Assembly: GCF_030269925.1 (NCBI RefSeq)
Contig: NC_085121.1
Coordinates: 18,369,501 to 18,433,500, forward strand
Direction: 5' to 3'
Source: Bombyx mori
Lineage: Eukaryota > Arthropoda > Insecta > Lepidoptera > Bombycidae
Length of the DNA stretch: 64,000 bases
A model generated the notes under the pieces. That model saw only the letters and a list, made by a program, of their open reading frames with translations. It searched no databases and had not been told where the DNA came from. This document shows, in pieces, positions 33,299 to 45,900 of the stretch; the stretch's first letter is position 1; the number at the start of each line of letters is the position of its first letter. Both the position numbers and the translations under genes were made by a program.

Positions 33299-33788
33299 GA
33301 TAACCAGAACAAACAGCGCCGACGAGCGCTCTGCAAATATTTGTAGGGATCGTCGGCACCGGCTTCCCCCCTCAGCCGACTATCTGCCAGCCCCGAGATA
33401 CCGCGATATCATCCCCGATACCGAGTAATTATCAGATAGAGCGCCTCCAGATTTGATTAGGAGAGCGCGTATCTGCAGCGTCGGCTCATTACAGTCGACA
33501 CGCCGTCACCGCTGCAGACAGACCATCGGGGTGAAGTGGTCGTGTCCGTCCTGGCCGCCGGAGCCGGGAGGAGTCGCACGGGGCCCGCGCCTTGGCCCCT
33601 GTCTGCAGTCCTCGCGCCGGATCTGATAGTCGATACATCGACGGATTATTGATGGGCGCCGCGCGACCTCATCGTGATCTTATCGGTTGTTTTTTTCGTC
33701 GAATATTTTCCGTGAAAAGCTAATAAAGAGGAGCGGCCCGGGTCGCGGGGAGGGTGGGTGCGCACGTGACGCGCGATGGCCGCCGATA
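33299..33788. promoter_or_regulatory. Second GATA-motif group in GC-rich DNA
   Basis: It has about a dozen further GATA/TATC tetramers, including 'gagataccgcgatatc' near 33395, 'ttatcagataga' near 33429 and 'gccgataagcc' at 33783. The surrounding DNA is CpG-rich, so the motifs are not explained by AT content. Confidence 0.4.
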
Positions 33789-34524
33789 AGCCGCCATATT
33801 GTTTCAGCACGGCTTCCTCTGGCCCCTCACCCCGTGCCCCGCGCCCCGTCCGCGTCACGCGCTGAAACGTTTCAACAACAGCACGGCCCGATCACGTACA
33901 CACCAAAGTGCGGACGCGTACTGCACTACACTACGGTACACACACGCATCTCCGGCACGGTGTCAGGAGTGGTCATGTTCTAGATGAGATCGAGCAACTG
34001 TATACAAACTGTATACCGTGTATACAATTATAATTAGTACATAGGTATCAGTAAAACACAAGCAACGCTAGTGAGAGGAAAATTCCCTCGAAATCATTTA
34101 TTGTTATTTGCGAAGATTGCGAGTAGGTATTAAGCCGGCTTAAAGTCGAGATAACATCACATTCAAAATGTACATGTATTGTTATTTCAGTGTACGTATG
34201 TACTACCTATATCTATACACTTACTTGTATACTTACGCGTACGTACCTACCCGGCGCATGCGTACATGTTGGGCGCGCAGTAGGTACCAGGATTTCTAGT
34301 GTCTTATCTATCTATCTGAGTTCATCCTGTTGACGTCTACATCTACATTTGTCTAGTTCTGGCTCGTAGCTGCCAGAGAACCAATGCCCAGCTCACGGTA
34401 GCTCCAGTACCGTGCGATTAACTCTAGTATGATGAAATAGTAATAGATTTAACTTTCATATGAAGGTCTTTGAAAGAGATAGGTACTGGTTCAGTTTAAA
34501 TCGCATGTTTAAATTGTATATACA

Positions 34525-35050
34525 ATAAGAAGCTGAGAAGTGCGCGTTTGGGATGGTATGGACATGTGATGAGACGAAATGAAAATGAGGTTGGTAAGAG
34601 AGTGTTAACTATCAATGTGGAAGGATATAGAGGAAGAGGTAGACCTAAGAAGAAATGGATGGATTGCGTGAAAGACGATATGGGTAAGAGGGGAGTGAGC
34701 AAATAAATAAATAAATAAATAAATATTTACTAACAATCACGCCACGTCTGGTCCCGTGCTAAGTTCGTAAAGAACTTGTGTTACAGGTACCAGATAACGG
34801 ATATAAATGTAAGATTTTTATTATACACATACATATATTTAATATACATTCATAACCCTGGAAAAGACATTTATATTTATCATACAAATATCTTCCCTTG
34901 GCGGGATTCGAACCCGCAACCCCCTTGTGTAGTGACCATGTCACTTACCACTACACCAGACGGCCGTTTAATGGTATATGATAGAAGAGTATGGAAGGAG
35001 AAAACATGTTGCGCCGACCCCAGGTGACTGGGAGAAGGGCAGGAGAATGA
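34525..35050 (+). pseudogene. RTE-like LINE C-terminus, interrupted by a SINE
   Basis: Before the SINE one frame gives 'KCALGWYGHVMRRNENEVGK' and 'YRGRGRPKKKWMDCVKDDMG' followed by 'KRGVS'. After the SINE another gives 'YDRRVWKEKTCCADPR' and a stop. Together they form the usual C-terminal tail of RTE-like reverse transcriptases. The reverse transcriptase core is absent, so the copy is 5'-truncated. Confidence 0.8.
34703..34967 (-). mobile_element. tRNA-derived SINE (not Bm1) inserted in a LINE
   Basis: On the minus strand it starts 'ggccgtctggtgtagtggta' (A-box-like) with 'ggttcgaatcccgcc' (B box) further on, and ends in an (ATTT)n tail at about 34703-34728. It splits the LINE reading frame on either side. 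The head resembles a real tRNA, but the body and tail show it is a SINE. Confidence 0.8.
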
Positions 35051-37826
35051 TGATGTATATACAGTAAGAGCGAAGCAGTGCCATGAATGGGCGAGACTTA
35101 AATACCGAGCGGCCGTCAGGAAACTACGTAGCTAAGCTATTAATGTCCGCGGTAGGGCTCCCGATGAACTAATGACACCGGGCTGTGGACCTTGCACAAC
35201 GAAACTCGGCATAAACATGTAGGTGCATGGGGCGCGGGGCGGCGGGGGCCAGCTCAAGAGTTAGACTCACCTTATGTATTATAACTCTTTGCGGTTTAAA
35301 AAAAACGGACTTATTCGAAATTAATTTGTTTATGACCATCATTAAAAATTGACAATCTACGAAACTAACTCAAAAAATACGATAGTAATTAATTGTTTTT
35401 GCGAATACATATAAGAGTTAAAAAGGTTATCCACTCACAGCCCCTCAAAGTCTCACTCTTCAGAACTACTATATTGAGATGGTACAATTACTTTTAATTT
35501 ATTTAGTTTATCCCTCAGCTGCCAGTTAGACCCTCTTCTGCTAAACGGAAACTGATCGGCAGCGGCGGCTGCATTCCGTAGCATATATCTACCATAAGCC
35601 ATGCCACTCTGACAAAATCTAACATGGACTGAATACTTAGTTACACGGCAGTTTCTTGCTATGTATTCAATTTCTATGAGGGGCGTCTACGACTCGCCCA
35701 GTGGCAAATACTCACCGACGATCAACGATACCTGTAACGCCAGACTCAGACAATTCACTGCTTAACGCCATTTCATTTATGCCTCTCGCCAACATACAAG
35801 GCGTTAGTACAAGTAGTAGTAGTAGTAGTAGTGAGTTATTACCGTCAATAAATTATTAATTTCGTACATAGGTGAGTGTGACCGAGCTGTGAAGATGTTT
35901 AGCATGACAATCGCTGTGACGACATCTGTACCACCGCACTCGCAACGTAGATAAGATAATGTAAATAGGTACACGTCTAAATTAATTAATTGCAGTAGGT
36001 GCTGAAGATCTCACAAACATCTTACTAATTGTACCTAAGCCGCTGCGTAGTCTGTGAGCTTAACGTACGATTTATATTATGTTTGTATTACACTAGAGCC
36101 CGAGGTTCGCAGGGGACAGACAGCGGCTTCGCTTCCTTCCCACTTCTGACGGCAAATATGACACACGTAACATATTATCCACTTCATTATATTCCTGTTT
36201 TTTGTTTTTTCTTGAAAATTATTTATAAAGTATGACACTGAACATCTAATGGTTTCTATTTTGAAGAAACCAAGTCACCTTATGTAAATAAAATGGAAGA
36301 TCTTTCACGAAGTAAGTCACTACTCCTCAGTGGTCTGCCCGAATGTTACTGGAGCCTGGGGCTTGCGGAGAGACGTCGGTGACATCTGTATTTAGTTACA
36401 TATTATATGAGTTACACGGGGAGTACTCTTGGAGTTTATTTAGGGCATTTTACTTTTTTCTGGCGTATTGTTACGATGAAATATCTATGAATCAGTACAA
36501 TCGAAATTTCAAGCTCATGCTTCAATGTGAGCGGTGGCGATCAGATCAGACTGCCGCAACGCACCGGCGCCGATAACAATCTCTCCCTCACCAAACTCAT
36601 TTGGATATAATGTACTTTTTTCACAAATAAATAAATAAATAACCTGTGCGTGGGCTCTGGCAGCCGCCTACCACCTGCCACCGCTGCTAGCGAAATGAGA
36701 AAGAGCCCAGCACATTTCCAGAGTTCGTTATCGCCATATCCCATGTGGATTTCCAACAAGTTTACCGAGCGCTATGACGTCTTGTCCTTCAAGCCAAGGA
36801 AGGCATCGGGTCGGCTGTGCCCCTGGCGCTGTTCATGTCTATTGAGAGTCACCGCTTACCATTAGTTGGATTGTATACTTGTTTTATGGACGTTAGCAAT
36901 GCCAGGTGTAGGGCCAAGTTGCTGTCTACGTACTTGGAGAAGGACATTTTCATCGTCGCCTCTAACGATTCCGTCAAACATTTAAGAGCAAGCGTCCTTG
37001 TCTGCCGAGAGAATATTAAAAGTATTAAGTTTCTACTGATCGATAGATGTCGCTTTCTGGATAGAGAAATGTATGTCGATGTATTTGGTGTACTTTAGTC
37101 GATAGATGGCGCTCAGATATATTTTTCTGGCATCTGCAAATGTGTGTTGTATCTGATTTACAAGGCGGGGTTGTACATACCGCCGCAACCGAGGGTGGGG
37201 ATATCATAAAAGAAGATGAAAGAACCATTAATAATCTCTCATAACATTTCCCAAGGAACATAAACCACAAAACGCAAATAGAACCAATGTCCCTTCACAG
37301 ATTCAGATTTTAGGCTGACATTTTAGTCAAAAGAGTCATAACGGATGATAGTGTTTTATTCATAGATTGATAATTGATCTCACCGTCCCCCCGGTGTTAA
37401 GTGGTTACCGATGCTACTGCCTATCTTTGTTCACACGATACACGTTCGTCCGTCGTTATCCGTGCAAGGCGTTCGTAACCTCATTTGAAGAAGAACTCGC
37501 CATAACGTTCAAGAGCGCCCCTAGAGGAGGAGTTCATTCCAAAGCCAAGTGGTGGTACGTGGCAGGAAAGATCTCTGGAAGGAAGTGCCTCTAGGTAGTA
37601 TGGGTAAATTCCGCTCTAATAACGGGCGGTGCGATGACAAAAGTCAAAATAATTCCTTAGAGCACTCCAGAGCATTTCCTTAGAATGATTGGTATCTGCA
37701 TGAGCGATTTGAACACTGGCACACATCGAGCGTCTTATCCTTTAGACCACGACGATTTCACTTACTTAAGTAGCAAATAAGTAGAACTCATTTAACTAAA
37801 TTGCCAGTTTAAACTTTATTTTTTAT
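35051..37826. other. Intergenic, no gene recognised
   Basis: Mixed unique DNA. A (tag)n run lies at 35812-35831. A copy of the 'gcccctggc...gcaatgccagg' repeat lies near 36815-36935. Bm1 fragments (a tail piece near 37378-37410 and a tRNA-head piece at 37685-37755) may be the ends of one decayed SINE. Open frames here have no domains. Confidence 0.5.
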
Positions 37827-37945
37827 TTTTTATTGCCCTTGTAGGTAGACGAGCATGCGGCCCACCTGATGGTGAGTGGTTACCGTCGCCCATGGACTTC
37901 AGCAATGCCAGGGGCAGAGCCAAGCCGCTGCCTACCGCTAAACTG
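37827..37945 (+). repeat. Dispersed repeat, best copy
   Basis: It reads 'ttgcccttgtaggtagacga' through 'gcaatgccaggggcagagcc' to 'gctgcctaccgc'. The same family is found inverted at 19408-19515 and 58253-58306. Confidence 0.7.
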
Positions 37946-39204
37946 GCAATTTTACAAATTTCTGTTGAACTTGCAATGTTAGTGCTTGCTTAGATCGAAT
38001 CTGGCAAAGCACCCGTACATTAGGACTGCAGCCCCATATCTTACGTTGGTTCAGTCCGATGGAAAGAATTCGTATGGTGAGCATGGTCTGCATCATCGTT
38101 CCGGAGTGGCTTCAGGTAAAGGACCTCTGGCTCGACAGCACAGACACTCAACTTTCGGTACGCAAAGATGGCCATTTTAAGACGAGTCTTGACTGGGGAG
38201 CTTTTCAAGGACTGTAGTAGTAGTAGCACATGTAGGAAATGCTGTATACGCGTTATAATACAACGAACTTATCTTCGATCCACTGCTCATATGCTCATTG
38301 CTATAGGTGGTAGGTCATGACGGCGGAGGGTGAGGCGGAATTACTGCATTAGGCTGTCGAACATGAAGCACGGAAGTGAAACACAAAGCTGTTTTATAAT
38401 AGAACTTTAATAGAATGTACTTTGACACCTTAACTAATATGTACAGATCGCGATCGACGTAGACTCGAGTCGTCCCTACGGCGCGGCGGCGCGGGCGTCC
38501 ACAGCCTACACGTACCTACTATTTGGCGAAGCTTCTTTAAATAAACCTACGACTTCATTAAAATTAAATATATCTTTGCGCGTCCGTGTCTCAGAATCTA
38601 TTTAACATAACATAACATATAAATCTGTTGCGGTGATCATAATTTAAATGCATCTATCGTATAAAATTTTAAGAGTAAACAGTGTGGAACAATTTCATCT
38701 CAATCACCAGCAGAACGCGAAGAACATATTATCTTATCCGAGTCCAACATTTGGTACAAAATGACATAATATTATGTTTTAATTTATTCTCTAAAAAGTA
38801 TAACTAAGGCACTTAGTGAGAAACTTGGGTAATATTAATAATTCGGTCCACCTTGGTTAAGAGAGGAAATAATTATATTAATATAATTTTAAATGCATAG
38901 TCTCTAAATATATAAAATATGATAATAATAATTAAAAAGTATTGTATTTAAACATGTCGTGTAGCTTACCGTACACATATTGATAATATAATAACAGAAC
39001 AATATCAATACAATGATGGCTTCAATATTATATATTGAGTAGTTTGTTTGTTTGTTTGTATGTTACTTACTTAATGGTAATTAGAGAGCGTGGTAAATAA
39101 GACAATTTTGAAAATACAATCATAAAAAAACACATCTAATCAAATAGGTATTATGATAACGGATACGAGTACACGATGCGACACTGCACGGCGAGGGACG
39201 CTGC

Positions 39205-39256
39205 GCGCGAGTGCGAGTGCGAGTGCCAGTGCGAGTGCGAGTGCGAGTGCGAGTGC
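39205..39256. repeat. (GCGAGT)n hexanucleotide repeat
   Basis: About eight units with one variant (gccagt). It lies within the probable 3'UTR of the serpent-like gene. Confidence 0.9.
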
Positions 39257-39689
39257 ATACTCGTACGAGTTCTACGAACTAATTGAATCGATTCATGGAA
39301 TGTTTCTGCAAGTCATGGAGTTCATACAAGTCATCAACACTTGAAAGTGAAGACCGAATCTACTACAACAGCGGGTTTTAAAACGTCTTAAATCTAATTA
39401 AAATTGTATATATTTATTTAAATAGCTATCTATTTAGGAATGCACGTTAGGAATGGTTAATGCACAGTCTCATAGGTTTAATGATATCGGTAACAAGTAA
39501 CAGGACCCTAATCGAACCTTTCATTAAAACAACATTTAGCGTCGCCCGACCAGCCGCCGCTCCCCGCGCAAACTTATTGTTATTATTATGTTACAGTAAC
39601 GTTATAATACGAGTATACACCTATGTATATTCATATTTCATTAATATATAGATTTTAGGCTAAATGTAATCATGTCTAGTGAACGTGTA

Positions 39690-39732
39690 TTTGGGCGGCG
39701 AGCGGCGAGCGGCGGGCGGCGAGCGGCGGTCC
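39690..39732. repeat. (GAGCGGC)n heptamer repeat
   Basis: 'gcgagcggcgagcggcgggc' and following. The same heptamer is repeated at 59193-59216. Confidence 0.85.
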
Positions 39733-39818
39733 GAGCGAGGGAGCTCTATCACGCACGTACAAATATACACAACAAACGTACTAATTATTATGATGATGTT
39801 TGGAGTTGGTCGCGAGGC

Positions 39819-39988
39819 TCAGCTGGCGAGCGACACGGCGGAGTGGTCGTGGTGCGGCGCGGCCTTGTGCGGGCCCAGCTCCGGCACTCCGATGTACATG
39901 ACGTGGTGCTGCGGCTCCTCCAGCTTCATGCCCTCCGCCGACTGCACGTAGTAGCCCAGGCGCGGCGGAGAGCGGCGCGCCGACTCCA
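39819..39988 (-). CDS. srp: serpent-like last coding exon
   Basis: The acceptor is 'ttcgtgtgacag|TGGAGT' in phase 1, and the stop is TGA at 39819-39821. It encodes '[20 protein letters not shown]' and ends 'HSAVSLAS'. Codon use is strongly GC-ending, like the other exons. Confidence 0.78.
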
Positions 39989-42900
39989 CTGTCACACGAA
40001 CAGATCATTGTATTTCACTACGACTAGAAACTGTCACACTTCTCAGAAATTAAGTGAATGAATAACGTGTGTGCCACAAGTGTAGCTCTGTAACCCGACG
40101 CCGGAGTCGAGGGCCGTGTTTACGTTACGAGTTCCATTGATCGCGGCGGAGGGAGGAGGAGTGCGGAGGGAGGAGGAGTGCGGAGGCAGCGGGAGCGTGG
40201 CCCTGACCGCGACGGCCGATGTCAGCGAGTTCCTCGCGCGTCGGGTTGCATGCGTGAACTCATTGGTACTGCGACTCACATATGCTCTCCATCTTGATGC
40301 CCGCGGAGACGGCTCGCTGTACTGCCTTAGCGCTTCTGTCAGCCTTAATATTACTGTTCTTTGGTTTCCGTTTTCTCGTCTGTAACGTCATTCACCGTGA
40401 TTAGCTGATGAAGGTACCTAAATCCCATTAGTTCTTATTTGGTTTTATCTTCTATTCATAAGTTTGGAAGTATAATAAAAATTGTAATTACAATAGTAGT
40501 GACAAAATATAATTAAAATGACTTGATTGACTGATATTACTTGATGTCTTACAAGCTCATTAAAATTTATTTGTGATTTTACTTCGAATTAGGTATTTGT
40601 GATATTTGTTTTTGTATAATTAGATTAATGAGAATACACATAATGTATTTACAGAGAGAGAGAGAGCGTAGGGTGTTTATCTGTTCGTGGGACGTGACTA
40701 TGTCGGTGCTCAAGGGCCGCCAAACTCATCCTGTTTAGAACACTCTGCGCGTCCTTGTACACGAACAGTTTCGGGATGGAGTCTCACTATTTCCTGCCTA
40801 TTCTCTGGCAGCCTAATAGGCTATTCCAGCTACGCTCAGGCGGGTAGGTGAACTCGCTCAACCTACGATACTTTGCTAACACTAGCCCTAGCATGAGCAG
40901 TGCTTACCAGAATCTACCACTGTATGGGAATTGCGACCCACTGAGAAGTTCCGATGAGAAGCCCAGAAGGCTGTATCTATGGGTTAGTTCGTCGAATACG
41001 ACGAAGAGTTCAACGAGGACTGGAGTCTCACGCAGACGATACCGAGAGGATACGCATACGAAAGATAAGACGCACTACAGGCCCGCACGAGTTGGTACCG
41101 CCGCCCCGCCGTCTGGAGGGCTCGTGTCTTAAAGTGGTAACGATCGCGTTGTGATGTCTATGGATCCCGCTAAACACTAAATCCCAAGTGGACCATCTTC
41201 CATGCATTCGATCTATGCAACATTTCTTTATATAATCTTTTTACGATTAAAAAAAAAACATTTATTTCGATTTATTTCGATAGAGAATAATGAAAAATGG
41301 TAAGTAATTACCAAAATGATAGTGTCTATATTATTATGTTACCTGAATGGAGTCCTTCTTCATGGTGAGAGGTCGGTTGACGTTGTGCAGCTTGAAGTAG
41401 AGGCCGCACGCGTTGCAGACCGTCTCGCCCTGCACGTTGCGGCGCCACAGGGACGTCGCCGTGGTCTGGCAGTTGGTGCACATCGTGCCCGGTCTTTTGG
41501 CGCCCATCTGCACAGAAGGCGCGGTCAGAGAGCGCCACGGGGACGAGCTTCGTCATAGCAACTCGACAGTCCGAAGCGCATGCGTTAGTAATCACATTAG
41601 CGAATGAGGAGAGAAGCGATGAGGGTTAGTGGGCGAGTGTTAGTGCGGGGAGACAGCCACCACGTACCCCTTTCTTCTGCTTGTAGTCAGAAGGATTGGG
41701 ACCCGCGTGCGGCTGCGGCGCGGGCAGAGCGTGCGACGCCTGGATGCCATTTAACAGGAAGCCCTTGTAGAAATCCGCGCCCGACGGGGCCCCCTCCGCG
41801 GCCACTGCAACCAACACAACTGTCACTAGAGCCCTTAGCTCGCGGCGGAGCGGACGCTCGGCGGGCGCGGATTCCACGCGGGCTGTGGGCGCGTTCTTCG
41901 GGCGAGAGTGAGAGCGAGGGCGAGGTGCGTACATCATGTGGAGGCGCAGCGAGTGCGGCGTGGCGCTGACGTACCAGCCGCCGGGGCTGCTTCAGCGGCC
42001 GGTTCATGCCGTTCATCTTGTTGTAGAGGCCGCACGCGTTGCACAGGTAGTGGCCGGTGCCGTCGCGGCGCCACAGCGGCGTGTGGATCGCCCCGCAGTT
42101 CACGCACTCGCGCCCCTCAGTGAAAAACTCCGCCAACTCGACTGTGCGCAATAAACGTTAGCTCAACACCTGCTTGCCTTCCACCCTTCACTTTGCCGAG
42201 TCCGAAGCCTGCGTGTAATCACGCCGCCGAGCGTCCGCATCGTATAAACATATTGTGTATCCCCATCGCCGCGTAAATATCATTCACAACACGGAAGATG
42301 CGACCCGCGACCGCCGATCGTGCTCCGGCTTGAGAGTGTCGAACCTCCTCGACCTTGACAGTGAGCGAGCGCGGACTCAGCGGAGGCACGTCGCGCGACG
42401 CGCTGACTCGACGCTTCCATCTTCATTATTATATCACAATCTAACTACTATATTATGTATCGCTTTGTACACGTTAACACTGGCCTGACCTGAATGGCCA
42501 TGAAGTGTTTTTCCATCACTGTCTAGAGAGATGAGACCTTAATCTATTCAAATGTTGTACTAAAATAAATTAATACGTATTCTAAATCCGCGATTGGATG
42601 TAATTATGTAGATGTACAGACGCTGTTTATCATGATTCAATTTAAATTCACATTACACAATGTGAATTCAACAGAGCAGCAAAGTTGCACTTGGTCCGTA
42701 GCTGCTCAGATATGTATAATCCACAAAATCACAAAACATTCTATGCCAATTTTCATCAGATTGATAACATAAACTACTGGTGGTAGGACCTCTTATGAGT
42801 CCACACAGGTAGGTACCACCACCCTGACTATTTTTGCCGTGAAGCAGTAATGCGTTTCGGTTTGAAGGGTGGGGCAGCCGTTGTAACTATACTTGAGACC

Positions 42901-45900
42901 TTAGAACGTATATCTCAAAGTGGGTGGCGCATTTACGTTGTAGATGTCTATGGGCTTCAGTAACCATTTAACACCAGGTGGGCTGTGAGCTCGTACACCC
43001 ATTTAAACAATAAAACAAAACTTAAATGTAATAATGTGTGTGTATAACACTAGTGACCCGGTCGGGCTTCGCAGGGTGCAATGTAGACACTAATATGGAG
43101 CAGTGTGGAGTGATTAATAATACGAGTATATGCTTGTGTTTCTGTATCTAACATAAAATAGATTTGCATAAATCAGTGTTGATCGGGATACAGTACTTGC
43201 CCTTGAATTTTAAATGTAGCCATAAATCCTCGTTCCATAATTTTATCCACTACTTTTGAAAGAGGTCATTTGAAATATGTTATTATAAGGATGTATATTG
43301 CGTATGAATTATTTCTATTTTTGATGATCACCCGTAAGCAGAGCTTGTACTGGTTCGGATGGAAGAAGAAATTCCTCTATCATCGTGGTGTTTCAATTCA
43401 CTTGTATTATCCATAAATGAGTCTGTGCGCGCAGTTCTCTGGCTCTCTGAACTCGATGTCTCTCTCGAGCCTCACGCTCTTCTAACGATTCTCTGTCTCT
43501 ACATAAGCGCATTCTTTTTGCAATCCTTGTGCTACCACCTACTACCTTTGAAGTTCGACGTCTTTAAGACATGATTGAGATATCTCTCTATCCGATGATT
43601 TGCGAGCGAAGTAAATTGTGCCTTAGAAATAAGGTGACACTACAAAACTTGCATACGCCCCGTCATGACCTATGCAAGTGTAGTGTTTGCTCGAGCGGCC
43701 CTCACTAACTTGAAACCCCTTCAAGTCATTCAATCCCGTTTTTGCAGGATAGCCATTGGAGCCCCGTGGTACGTGAGGAACTTCGATTTCCACGACGACC
43801 TGGATCTAGAGTCCATCAGTAAGTATCTACAGTCGGCATCAATGCGCCATTTCGCGAAAGTGGCACGACACGAGAACCCTCTCATCATGGCCGCCGATAA
43901 CAACATTCCCGATCCCGCGGACCGTATGGTAGACAGTCGACGTCGTTCTATCGACGTCATTTCAGATCTTCCCGAACCACTAACGGTGCTTTTAGGTACC
44001 CCAAGCACCGGTCATCGTTCTCGTCGAACCCTTTGCTTACGAGGAAGGGCTCGGCGAGTAAATTAACCCACAGACAGCCTACTGAGTTTCTGGCCGGTTC
44101 TTTTTTTTATTGCTTAGATGGGTGGACGAGTTCACAGCCCACCTGGTGTTAAGTGGTTACTGGAGCCGTCGAAGCCGGCTCGGAGCCGTTTCGAAGTCGT
44201 CGTGGCCAAAGGATAAGAGGTCCGGTGCATTCGAATCGAGCGATGCACCGGTGTTCGAATCCCGCAGGCGGATACCAATTTTTCTAATGAAATATATAAC
44301 GTGCCGTCAGTTTTGAGCTCCGCGAGCTCACCTACTAGTTCGGTGAATCTAGAATAACCCCTCGAGGTTAGTAGAATAGGTGGGGAAAAAAGTAATTAAA
44401 TACCTATTGCTTTCTGTACAGAAAAAAATAAACCATCATCAATAACAAATAAACTCAGTTCTTTTTTGAACTGTGATATTTAAATACCTTAGAATTATGA
44501 TAATTAAAAAATATTAATTTCTTTGAAACTGATCTTGCCTAAGTAGGTAAAGAGATAAATTAACGAATTATACAATGTTATAGAGCGAGCGCGCCTCACC
44601 CAATATGTCATTGTATATCCTTCATCCATCGGTCCTCGGCATACGGCACTTGCCGCGCCCGCCGATCCTTGCCCACCGAGACTAAGCGTACGGCCCGCCA
44701 GCCGCTTTGCCTCCGATATTTAAATCTCGGATGTCTTCTAAGATTCATCCATTTTAATGGAATGTTTTTAAGAGTTTTTATTTTATTTTATTTCATTTTC
44801 TTCAGTTTTGATCTTAATGAATTTTATGTATTATATACAATGGAAAAAGGAATAACCCTTTATTGTATAAAATAGCTGCTAAATAACACACTTTTTTATG
44901 TACAAAAAAAATGGTTTACTATGGGCTATCCTTTAGAAATAAATATATACCTTTTTCATTGATCTTTTAAAGATATACCTATACAATTCTATAGTACATT
45001 CATTTAATATAAGAGGTAAGAAGACTTTCAAATTAGGGCTACCTCACGCGATATTCCGTAATAATATGCTACAAAATATAAAGTATCTGTCTTTAAGACC
45101 GCAGAGGTTCACTGCTGGTCATGGGCTTTCCCCAACCCTCGCCACAACGACCCTTTAGTTCTGCGGTTAATCTAATCAGTTTTATAATATACGAGTACAA
45201 TGCAATTCATATCACAATGGTGAACAAAATATCATAAATGTTCAGTGACGTGTTCAGATCCTGACGGCCCTGACTTGCGGCGTAGGCACAAAGCTCCGTT
45301 GGAGGTGACCGGAGGCTGAGACCGTTACGTCACTCGCGCGTCCTCCGCCCCCCGTCCCGCCACACGGCCGCCACTGGCACCTGTGAGCCCGGAGTTACGG
45401 TTCTCGGAAGTCTGTACTATCGAGAAGAACTATATATACGGGAGCTCCCATTCATGTGAGGTAACACATTGTGTTATTCGACCCGACTTGCGCGGTACAG
45501 TTGCGTGTTTTGCCGACGCCGCGACCCGGGCCCGCGAGAGCCAACGGTCATCCGGTGAATGACTCGTACATGTAAACTAACCAACTCACATCCTGGTAAT
45601 CTATAACAATACCAACACTAGTACTACAGTTACTAGTGTCAGAGAACTTCTTATTTTAAGTATCTAAAATGTTACCGCAGTCTGTCTACGTACGTACTCA
45701 CAACACAGATGTGAATACCTCTTGTCGATACAGAGTATATTTGGTGTAATTTTAGATCTGTGACGCAGGCGATAGCTGCGACAAATAAACTGACGAGCCC
45801 ACTGCCTACTTTGTACTAAGTGGTCATCGCAGCCCATAGTCATCACAACTGCCACGACCGCGGCAGGGCATGTTTGGACCGGATGGTGATAGCCCGCGCG

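Larger units (their letters stand above)
38400..39818 (-). other. Probable 3' untranslated region of the serpent-like gene
   Basis: Downstream of the stop at 39819-39821 there is about 1.4 kb of repeat-poor, AT-rich DNA. It contains a hexamer repeat at 39205-39256. Beyond 38.4 kb the repeats resume. The transcript end is inferred from this change, not from a proven poly(A) site. Confidence 0.3.

Noticed and set aside
34890..34967. tRNA gene candidate with A- and B-box-like sequences
   Set aside because: The head continues into a body and (ATTT)n tail and splits a LINE frame, so it is a SINE. I could not form a complete cloverleaf.
39781..40008. 75-codon minus frame over the last serpent-like exon
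   Set aside because: It is a shifted frame; the frame that matches the preceding exon's phase ends at 39819.
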